A DNA stretch of 64,000 nt from Blastomussa wellsi (lineage: Eukaryota > Cnidaria > Anthozoa > Scleractinia > Plerogyridae), in contig OX393562.1 of assembly GCA_947652115.1 (NCBI GenBank), positions 11,924,201-11,988,200 on the forward strand, given 5' to 3'. The translations under genes and the position numbers were made by a program. Below, in pieces: positions 43,201 to 55,200 of this stretch (positions within the stretch are counted from its first letter, which is position 1; every line of letters begins with the position of its first letter). A model generated the notes under the pieces. It was given only the letters and a program-made list of their open reading frames with translations. It had not been told where the DNA came from and did not search any database.

Positions 43201-46200
43201 CAAATCTAGTATACTAATAGAGTTCCTTGGGGTAATCTCAAATGCAGTAGTATCATCAACATATTTTGAACGCATATGCCAGTTCTCGAGCAACTTATTT
43301 ATCATGACAGCAAAAAGCGTCAAACCAAGTTTAGTTCCTTGTGGGACGTTGCCATTGATTTGTTTCCATGTCAATAAAGATGAACCGATACGCACAGCTT
43401 GTACCCGGTTAGTCAGAAAGGACCTTACCCAGAAAAATAGAGTTTGGTCGATATCAAAAGATCTGAGTTCATCTAATAATACCGAGTGGTCTATGACGTC
43501 AAATCCCTTAGTGAAATCTGCAAAAAATATCCAGACAGAATAGTTCCCGGAATCGATACTCTAATCGATAGCTTGCATTAAATAAATTAGGGCATGCACA
43601 GTCGAGTGGCCATGACGTGCGCATTGACGTGGTTCGATAGAGTCAGACACCTGTCACAAAAGTCTTTTGTTTGTAAACCCCTCTAATACTTTTGCCAGAC
43701 AGCTCATAAGTGCAATTGGTCTTATATCTGATTTAATATCTTGAGGTAGGGACTGGTGTAATAATTGATTGTTTTAAGGTGTCAGGCACAAACCCTTCTC
43801 TCAATGACTGATTGTAGATATGTTGGATTAGTGGTGCTAGCTCGGGTGCAGGATTATTTTATGCCAGGATTATTTTATTGACTAGTGGTAATCAAAGATT
43901 AGGAGTGCGTTCGCCAACTTCAATTCGCTTGGCTTCATTTTCACGTGGTTACCTGAAATTCAAGCTTTCTATCAGTATGAAACTCTTAACATAACTGTAC
44001 AGTGTAGCTGATGAACATGATTTTTGCCAATTTATTCATACAAATACAACGTTTGGAGTTTTTTGCATTGCGTGACACCGCTATTCATGAATAACAAAGT
44101 TGCAGTCAGTATTTAGAAATCGCAGACTGTGGACTGCATTGATTAATTGTCAGCCAAAATATTAAAAAATCGGCATGTAGTAGCAGTAGCCAAATAATCA
44201 CAAACCTCAACGTGAGAATGACAAATTATATCATTTCTTTGTCGCCCAACAAATGTAAACAAATCAACTCAGCAAACGCACATGTAGGCTAAAATGCAAA
44301 CATAAAATTCACGACTGTCACGGCACCGATCACAATCTGCTGTTATATATTCGCACCAGGAGTTGTACAATCTTTGCAACAAGGTTCTTCTTGGATAACA
44401 ATAAGGCTGATTTGAACAGCACAGTGTCATAACTCTGTACGTGGACAGAAGTTGAATCTCCAATGAAAAGCAGTTGAGTTTTATATTAAAATGAGATGTG
44501 CTGCTTCGGCGAATTGCAGCATCTGTTTGACCTGTTTCCAGAAAACACACCAGCAGTAGGCAGGCTTCTGATGTTCTGTAAGTAGCTTCAATCATCTTTG
44601 CCAGTGATAGCCCAAGTAAACCAATACAGCTGCGAAAAAAGTCCTGCAAAATCAAAAAAAAAAAAAAAGTCAAAGGAACTCAAAGGGAATCGAAAACAAA
44701 AAGAAAGCGACGTGACAAGCATGGACATGACGCCACTCGCCCCTTATAAATTTTGTTGGGGGGGGGGGGGGGCAAATTGGTGTCCACAAATTCACAGAAA
44801 ACTTGATTTCCTTCCAATACAGGATTAGAAGTGCGTTCTAGCGAACGCAATTACATGTATAAATGTTGTTGTTATTTACAGTTGTTGCTGTTGACAGTTG
44901 TTGTTGTTAGAAGCAGCCATATAAACAGTCTCTTTAAAAAGACTGAGTTTGTGATTTCAATATACCGCTTATACAAAACTGAATAAATAAAATAATAAAA
45001 TAATGTTTTTTTAAAGATGTTTTTGTTTTTTATATCCTTTCAAGGGAAAGGCTTTGTTCTATGCTTATCACTTTTCTCAAACACATGAAAAGATTAACCC
45101 AAAAGAGTTGTTTGAAGTTGATCCCAGCCTGAGCCTCAGAGCAGTGATCCTGAAGGTTGTGAATATTCTAAATAAGGTACATGAAGAACGTAATGAACTA
45201 GTTAATCAATAGTACTAAAGTATATAACTACTTTTAGGTGAACGTTTTCAGTATTTGACCTCTCATATGGGTGAGGGGGTTGATGGTCCCCTAGGGAATG
45301 GTTTTTGGCCCCTCTACCAAACAGGGTGTTACATACGGCTCGATGAAGTGAAGTGGTCATTCACAAATCAGAACTTAGTATTCTCAGTAACAGCAACAAC
45401 AAATTTATTTTAATCCACTTCAAATGGCTTATTTCAAGATGTTTTGCCTCTCAAAGGCTCCTTGATAAACTACCAAAGTCCTATTCCATCATCACGTGAT
45501 GTGATGACAAGTTCTAAAAGTAGACATTTGCATCAGAAAATACATGATTGTGTCACGCTTGATTAAATACCAGAACGTTCTGGAAGCTTCTGCATATCAC
45601 ATAATCCCAAAGTAATATTAGGAATTTCATAATGAAAGTGAGTGCTGGCAACAGGAATTAATGATTGTCTCTACAAAACGAAAATATAATACAAATTAGT
45701 TCATTGTCAAGTTTATTAGAATTTCACAACAGAGAAAAGATATAAAATAAAAGCAGTAAACTTACGTTTCTCGACAGCGTGTTTCAATAGCGTCCAACAG
45801 TGGACTTTATTACAAGGGATTTGAAGCCGAGAATAACTAAGAATGGACACACGATTGTGACGAGTTGTTTCTTGTTAAAACTTGTGTAAAATTATGTACT
45901 GTCCTCTCTCACGCGAAGAGACTGCCCTCCTTCGGATTCGAGAGCAGGCCAACTTTAGAGAACCACACACTGACTGTGTGAAAAGAGTCTGGAAAGCTCT
46001 GATTTTCTAAATACACAGCTAGAGGTGAAGATTTCAGAAACAAAATACAGGTATAAGGGTTTATAATAACAACAAGACAGCCACTGACCCCGAGGACTTG
46101 CTTGCACAAGTATTGTAGCATGTTGTGAATGTCAAGCTATGTCACACAGCTTTTGTTGAGCAACATATGTTCAAATGACTTGAAACGAAAAACAGAGGCG

Positions 46201-49200
46201 ATCGAAGACTTTAAGAAGGGACACGAGACACTAAGCCTGAAGGGCTTTTGATTTTTAATGCTGTATACTATGAAAACTAGCGAACCGCCTTTCGTCAAGA
46301 GCAACACATTTTGAGGAATGTTCAACGTCATTGAGGAAATGACAATTTAATTTAAAGATTGAAAAACAATTGGATGCTCTCCACGAATGAAATTGACTCA
46401 GAATTTGTCTCAAAGCCCAGTCATTTGAGTTTGCAGTTGAATGGTTAGCTTCAATGAGCAATCCACATTTTGAATTGATGATTGCAACCTTTTCTTTCGC
46501 CTCAACGGGCAAATGTAACTCAATGGTAGAATTATTTACCTCAATGGGCAGAGCTTTTGACACAGCAATCAAAGTTAATGCCTCAACGGGCGAATGCTGT
46601 GAATGACAAAAAGCAGGTTGGCTTTGAACACACCTTCCTCTCTTTTCTTCCGAGACCAGCAAGCTGCAGTCGGTAGTTTACTCCAAATGGTAGCAATTTT
46701 GGCTGCTGAATGTACTGAGAAAAAGATAATCTCCACGAAGTAGGACTTGATCAATATCTTGGTGATTTGGCAAGAACCACCACTAAACTATTCATGACCT
46801 TGATGAATACTTAACTCACCTCGTTTATCGTGTCCGATTTCTAGCGATATTTCCATGTGCATTTTATGTGATGTCATCACAAGCACAATAGAGTGGTTCC
46901 CCTGCATGACATAAGGATTACCCTGGATATAAAAAACGCAATCGACCGCACATGTCTCTGATCTTACATCCGACAAATTTTGGCTTTTTCTTGCTATTGT
47001 AAAGAATAGGCTGCTGTCTCGCTAAGCCGAGCCAGCAACAATTTTTCAAAACACAGGGTATCTAGTCAAGCGAGTTTGCAAATTAGGCTGTATACACATC
47101 CTAGACGGTATACATTTATGGTTAGAAGATTGTTGTTGAGTAATTTAAGAAATTTTTCAATAAGAGACATTTACATTCATTCAGCAGGTATAGTCAGTCA
47201 ATATTGGATGTTTTCATTTAGCATGTGAACCAGCCCAATGGACCTAGTCCATGGACCACCCATATGAATGCAATCTATGGACCACCCTTGTGGAGCCAAT
47301 CCACAGAAAACCTTCATGGACTTGATCCGTGGACCACCCCCATGGGTCCAGTCCTTGAACTATTTTACCATTCACCAGAAGCAAAATTTATTGCAGGGTT
47401 GTCAGTTGGTTTTTGAGTAGCAGGTTCCTTCCAAAAAGTTGGCGGCTATTTTCATTTTATTTCTCCAATGTCATGCTTGTAACTGAACTACTAACATTCG
47501 GAGTAGCTGGCGCAGTATTCGGAATAGCAGGTGAAATGTGCCGGTTGCCGGCTTATTTTGATAAACCTGCATGTATTGTCCCAGTGGTAACATAGAACCA
47601 CAACATATATAATTATATCAGTCAATATAAGGAATTACAAAAACCAAACTTCCTCTTTCTTCACTGGGTATCACATGGTGGTAATAGTGCTAAATAATTA
47701 CATGTAGCCCCTTGTAATCTTATGATCTGCGAATATTTGGATGGTATTTATTTTTATTTTCAATGTTCTCTTGTGTTTTAATATTCAGGGACAGAGTGTG
47801 GTTGTGGATGATGAAAATAGTAGTGAGAAAACAAGGAAATCATACTTAACTATTCTCAGGAATAAGGTACATTTTGTAATTTTCAATTCCTCTTTAAAAT
47901 TTGTCTGAATTGGTGTCTGAATGGTACTGTTTCAATTCAGGTTCCACTGTGTTGCTTTAAAATGATCCATTTCCAAGCGTCACCTTCTACTGGACAGTTT
48001 ATTTGTCAATGGGCCAGAGAATGGGAACTGGCATATCAGTTCACAGTTTCGGCAGCACATAACACATCATTAACACAGTCTGGGCAGGTAGTCGAACAAT
48101 GGTTTGAGCAAAGACCTGGTAAGAACATGTATGGCCAAGGATGTACTAGAAACTGCCATCATAAAGGGAGACAAGGGTCTAAAAACATTTTACCTTGAAC
48201 AAAAGCCCATGTGAATAGGATTTCAAAAATAGTTGTTGTTTGTTGATTCTCCATCTCCAATTATTTTTTTGTTAGAGGGCTCAGAAATCATTCAAAATTA
48301 TCATGTTTGAACACGACAGCCTGCCATCTTGGAAGTCAGGAATTATATCGAGGCTATGATGTAGCATTAGACAAGGCTGACCCACACTGGTGCAATAGTT
48401 TATATGTCAAAATGCCAGAACTATGGTTCACTGCACTGTTGACTGTAACATTACACCTACAACAGAAAAATGTTTCAAAAGGAAATAGTGTTTCGTTTCT
48501 GAAACAACTACAATTTTGGGATCGATTTGGAACTGGGTTTCACACGAGACAACTGAGACATGCCATCTTTATTTGGTCTGTCATGCTCTCTCTCAACCCA
48601 AGTGAAAAGCTCTTCAGTCATCAAATATTTTGATTTGTTATACATTGTAATTGCCTGTCATGCAATTTTTGGTAACTGGTTCACAGGCACAACCTAAGTT
48701 GAAAAACTCAATATTTAGCTCTTATTAACCGAGCAGGAGGTCTGTATGGGAGAATCTTGAGTTCAGAATGGATCGTGAGTACAGACTGAACGCAGTGAGG
48801 TCTGTACTTGCGACCAAGGTCAAGATTCTCCCATACAGACCGACTAAGCTCTGTTATATTATATGGCCAAACGGAAACTTACATTTGCTCAACGACACTG
48901 TTTTGTTCTCACTGACATTTTTTTTGCGAACAGCGATGAGATGAACTTAAATTTGCAAAAGTTTGGTCGTATCTTTTTATACACCTTATTCCAAAATGGC
49001 CGCTTATCGATGCACACACAAATTGGCCCTTGTTGCCTTGTTCAAGATAAAATATTCTTTTGATTTTTGAGCTTAAAAACGAGGCAAGAAGGGCTAATTT
49101 GAATACCAACAAAAGAATATTAAGGTGGTAGCCATTTTTGAGCTTTTTTAATTTTCCATTTGGTATTTTTAGAGAAAAAGGGGACAATGTGTTCCTGTTT

Positions 49201-52200
49201 TGTTTGTAACTTTCTGGCCCCAAAATGCAACCGATCTAGATGCTGGTCTAGATGGGAAAATCTAGACCATGGTCGATGGGGAAATCTAGACCACAGTCAA
49301 TATTTAGCCAATCAAATTTGTGAATTTGCTAGTTTCCAGTCCATGTGAGACACGGCCATATAATAAAGATCGATATAAGTAAAGTTGTTAATACGGGTAG
49401 AATATTTGCATAACCATTTAAACAGGGACGCAGATCCCTTTGTATGTTTCACAAATCCACAAAACCTTCACAGGTGTCCTTCAGAAAAAAATTGTATCTA
49501 CATTGTTTTTAAGGAAACCACTACAAACTATATTAAATGAATGGAAAGGATTTGACTTGTAGAATATGAAACAAATATCTGCTGTACTGTCTGTCTGTTT
49601 CGTGAGAAGAAAGGAGCCGGTAAACGATAAACAACAGACTATGTTCAGTCGAATTAATCGGGTATTAAACGCAAACACAAATGTGAAAGCACTGCACAGT
49701 GTTAATCAGCAAGGATCAATCTCTCAAAGTGTGTCAGGGATTTCGTGTATTCCAATTTGTTATTGTGGGCCCAAGAGAGGCCTGCAACACTAATCTTAAC
49801 AGAGACCAGCGGACTGCACATCACACGTGCGCACCACATTTATAACAGGGCAGTTCAAACTGGAAGTTAAAAATTTTCTTCTTCCGCCAAGAACGATCAG
49901 AATGTAAAAAATGTGTCAATCACCACAGTTTCACATGTGAGTGCCACGTTTATGAATTAATGGACAGCATTGAAAACAAAGTGGCTAAATAAACAAGAAA
50001 GACGTAAAATCTTTGCAAGATGCATAACACCAAGTGTGTCTCAAATCTGTTCGCTTAAAAAATGAAAGAAACTTGAGAGAAACTTTGTTTCGAATTGAAG
50101 TTCATTTAAGATGAAACCAAAAATTGTATTCAAAAGTGTCGAAATAGCAAAAATTTTAAAGCAGTGCAATTCTGCATGCAAGAATTGAATTAATTCACAT
50201 ACACACTACAGTGAAAGTTTTAATTTTAGCCGATGGTTGCAGTCAATTGTTCACTCAATGGTTTTGCCCATCTTTCTAAAAATTCCATACAAATTTGAAG
50301 AAGTACATGTGTATTGTGTTTTACCATTTTCTATTCTGAAGTCTTGAGAAGCCGCATTAAGTCCATTTTCAAGTCTGTGATTTGAAACCGCCATGACAGT
50401 ATGTCTTCGCGGCCGTCGAACGTTTTAGCACCCTTTACTCCTTGATTTTCCTCTTAAGAGAAACTTAAAATTGATCAGCGTTTTTGGTTTTCATTTTTGC
50501 AATTTTCTGTGTTTAGAATGAAAAACATGGTTTTGGAATTTTGTAACAAGTGCCACAACTCGCCAAGACGCGCCATGATTTTCTTGTGCATTTAGTAGCC
50601 CTCTGAAGATATATTGTGTACCCTTAAAAACATTGCAGTTGTTTTCATCTATTTTTAAATCATTTCAATATTTTTTGTCTCCCTAACAATCAGTTTATCG
50701 ATATTTTGAACAACATATAATTACACATTCTTCTATTTCCTAAGGGAAAGAGCCAACTAGATTAGGCTATTACCGTAGTTAACTGATTACCGGTAAGCCT
50801 TTTAAAGGGCAAGCTGAATTAACACAAAGTGACCAAATTTCGGTATATCTGGAACTAAACAGAATGATGTGCCATGACGCATGTACTTTACAAACATGAA
50901 AAATAAATTTACTGATGATCACTCAATCCTATTAGTTTTTCTCTATTCAGATTAAAAAACAACTAAGTGTTACAAACACTCTAAATACAAACATTCGAAA
51001 ATAGAAGGCCTGAGGTCTTCCAGTTTTGCTCGTCTGTAAACTTAAATTGATCTACTTATAATGTGAAAAGCTGTTTCATGTGAAATATGCAATTGACTCT
51101 GATGAAGGTCATATACATAGTATACATAATTGCCTATGGCTCCATCTGACTCGATTTCTAGCTGGAGATACGAATTGCACTCACTTTTCAATACTCTTTT
51201 CTCCTGACACACGATCTGCTCTCACTCCTTGTCTAATGAGACATCATTGCCTGATTTCATGCCGAGGGGGACAAGGTACAAGTCAGCAAATTATGGGATT
51301 AGGGACTATTGATCCACATAGTCAGAAATTGCACACCAAGGTTTACAAAATCCCCAAGTTTGGTGTTAAGCAAGTTACAGCCATTTAAAAACGTCTTCAC
51401 AAAGAAATGTATGGCCATCCAGATGCTACGTCCGGATTACCAAACATTTCTGTGTAATTTTGACGTATTTAAATGGCTGTATCTCAGTCAAAACTAACCC
51501 AGTTAACACCAAACTTGGGGATTTTGTAAATCTAGGTGTGCTCTTCCTGACCTCGCTTCTTGTACATGAAGTCCCTTTCTGTGAAATTGGTTCAGTAATT
51601 AACACATAAAATTATGTTGTGCTACACAAATGATGTAAACAGATATTTCTGAATGTAAAACCATGTCAGATAAATTAATGACACTAAAAAAACTTGAAAG
51701 TGCTTTACTTTTAATTATGACATATTTTTACATTGTTAACCACGATTGTGCAAGGGCAGTCCCAAACCCGGCCATCCTAGAACCTGTCATGTCAAAAAGT
51801 GGCTGTCCATAGGACGGCTGGATGGCCATCTGGCTAAAACATTGCCTTCATATCCCAGATGTGCATACAGCCACTGTCCTAATACTTAACAATTAGATTA
51901 TGAGCTCGAGATTTCTATCGAGTGATAGTTGACGAGGGTGCAGTATAAATCTACTACTCGTGGCGACTTTGGTCTTTTCTGGAACAGACTCGACCAGTTA
52001 ACTGTCTAAATCTTCTTCACAAACATTTCGAAAACGTGAAGAAGCGGCCGCCATTTTGTTGACAACCGCACTGCTACACTACTCACAATCTATCACACAG
52101 TAGATAGTGGGTAGTGTAGCCGATCAGGGAACAGCATTCCTGATAGAAGTTGAACGCTTGTAGATTTATACTAATTGACAGTACATGTTAAAGATACACT

Positions 52201-55200
52201 ACAGTGTACACTGTATCTTATAATATATATTGCAGTTCAGTTGTGTTTTCTTGAATTCAGAACTACCCACTGCAAAGGAAGGGTTCACCAAAATTGATAA
52301 GATTGATGCCCGGCTTGTCTGTGATGCACCTTACAAAGTAAGTCTTCAAATGCTTAATCATTTTATATCTACTGGTAATGAAGTTCTACTGAGATTTAGA
52401 TAATGTTGCTGATTTGACTTGCTACTTGTACACAAAAGTCGTAAACTTAGCAATGACCAATCAAAGCACTACATGGATCCCTGTAGAATTATATAATCAG
52501 TTGGGAATGCTCTGGGTTGACTCTCAGACAGGGATGTCTGGTCAACTAAACTAATTAGATCTGTTATGTGGCTGCGGCTGCATTACTTAATGTACTAAAG
52601 CAGGTTTGAATTCCTGGTCTTGCATGTGTTAATATCATGGTGAAGTAAAAATAAATAATCCCTGTATAATAGGCTGGTAGAGCTCCCTGGGAGATTCTCC
52701 CGATATAATTATGCCTTGCAGGTATATATTTGTAGGACCTCCTTTTAATTTCACACAACAATTGCAAAATAGACAAATTATGACTGAGTTATGTGAGCTT
52801 TTGAGAAATAAAAGTCAACCCCATACGAAAATTTATAGCCTGACATGACGAGAACCTGGCCTGATTCTGGCCATAATATCATTTTTACAGTGTGATTTCA
52901 GCAAGACAAAGCGAGACCTCACCTCAGCAGTTGACAGAGACATTTGTCTCGCTGTGGTCTTAGTGATAATATGGCCGGAATATAGCTTTCTTGAGCGAGA
53001 GTGATTTTATCTGTGTCCGCACATGAACGTGACATTGGTTCGGGCTGTATTATGGCCGAGAATGGAACAAAACATAATGTGATAGTTACAAGATAGTTGA
53101 TTGTGTAGTTCGATCGTCAAGGTGAGGGTAGTCCTGAGAAGGACTGTTGTCGGTGACAGTGAGCGAAAATCATCATCAGAGTCATGTGAAGAGTGGTTTG
53201 CCAGTTGAATGTTGTAAGTCTGGTTCGTGAAAACTGATTGGTCAGTTTAGCCATGATGTTATTGGCTGTAAGACTCGTCGAGTAGTTGATGACGTCGGTC
53301 GTGATTGGTCGGTTTCAATCCGTAGGTAAAGTTAGGTCGTTCTCTTTGGTCTGTTTGTTTTGTCCATGTCGTGAATTAGTCGTTTGTATGGTGCCGGTAG
53401 TTGTTGACTTCTGTTGAGAGAACTCTGTTCTAAGTTAGTTAAACCAGCTTTCCAAAGTCAGTCATTGAAAATAGTTAGTGCTGTAGGTCCCAGTCGACAG
53501 TGCTCAGCAATTTGATTGTTGATGTCACACTTTCTTGTTGCTCGTTTGTGTTCAGTCAGTCTTGTGGTGAGGTTCCTACCTGTCTCTCCGATGTAAGAGG
53601 CTTGGCAGTTGGAGCACTTGATCTTGTAAACTGCTCCTTGTCTGTTGTTAGGGTCATCCTTGTCTTTAACGTTAGTTAGTAAATGTCGTAACGTAGTAAT
53701 CGGTTTGTGGGTTACGCGGATATTGTAAGGTTGTAACCTCCGTGAGATAGTTAAGGGCATGTCCTTAATGTACGGTATCGTCATTGTAGTTGTAGGAGTT
53801 GGGTTAACGTTTGTTTCAGTAGTCAGTTCAGTGGGTCGGTGAATGTTTCATCTAATAAAGTCATTGTTGTAGATTTTTCAAGAAAGCTTCCTTTTCTTTG
53901 ACTGCCTCAGACAGCCTGGTTGGATGCAATGGTAACGCTCTTAGAATAACAGTTTACAGAAAACCGACGCATACCGACAGACTACTTGACGAATCAACTT
54001 ACAGCCCGACATCACACAAAGCAACTACTATTAAGACACTGACGATACGAGTGCAACTAGTTTGCAACTCACAAGACAGTTTATCTCACGAGAAAGGTTA
54101 CCTTGACCGTGTTTTTCCTAAAAACAACTACAACAAAGATTTTATTAGATGAAACATCTCACAGATTTTGCAACCTTACAATATCAGCGTAGCACACAAA
54201 CCGATTACTACACTACAACATTTACTAACCAACGTTAAAGACAAGGACGACCCTAACAACAGACTGAGTGAACACGAACGAGCGACGAGAAACTGTGATG
54301 TCAACAATCACATTGCTGAGCACCGTCGAATTATGAACCACAATATTTCCTGTACGATATACAATACTTGGACGTGAACCACATAGTTAAGTGTTTTGTT
54401 TTCAGTGTATGGGCTGTGATGTCCCGGTGAATATTCGTAAATGAGCGGATCAAAGCAAAAACATCCCTTTCAAGAGGTTTTTCCAAACACAGTACAGTTG
54501 AGATGTCTGTTACAAAATTTGAACTGAAAATCCTGGTGGATGTCTTTACATATTGTAGCATGACTTGCACAAAATGTTTTATACAATTCTCGTATAGGCA
54601 TTCAATGTATTTTTATCTGCCAGTGTTACTGCTGGAGATATCTTTTACTTTACCGGTATTTTTAATTGGCGGCTGAGTAACTTTTAACTAGGACGTGAAT
54701 TGTAAGGTCTCGTGCAGGAATGCAAGCTAAAAAACAAATCCGGGATATCGCTTTGATTTCAAGCATGCACTTGTAGCTGAATAGATCTGAATATGCCAGG
54801 CAATGGAAAATCTTGTAAAATACGCAATACTAAGTAGAAATTTTGAAAAACAAGCTTTTTGAAAATATTTTTAATTAAGTGATTTTAAACCTGTAACTTC
54901 AGGTTGCTTGGACACAGAGATATATGTGGAGAAAAATATGTGATATATATGAGATATATGTGGAGAAAAATAGGGGGACGGCCTTATCATTGTTTAAAAT
55001 AATCCCCAAGAATAGAAATAAAAGGGAAGCTGTCAGAATGACAATTGAAAGTAGGGGTTCCTTAATGTCACTTATATATTGTTGGAAAATGAAGAAGAAG
55101 AAAAAGGAAAGGTGAATTACTTTCTGCCACCCATCCAAGTACACACTGAGCTTGACGGGGCCTAACTTCGACGATCGGAATAGAACTGGTGCTTCCTTTT

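Noticed and set aside
52073..52121. Another GA/GA foldback
   Set aside because: The stem is real but the interruption is not GA/GA and the loop is not GNA.
53105..53200. Possible hammerhead ribozyme beside the Penelope fragment (CTGATGA on minus, GAAA on plus)
   Set aside because: Penelope elements can carry hammerheads, but the conserved core pieces are on opposite strands here and no three-way fold could be drawn.
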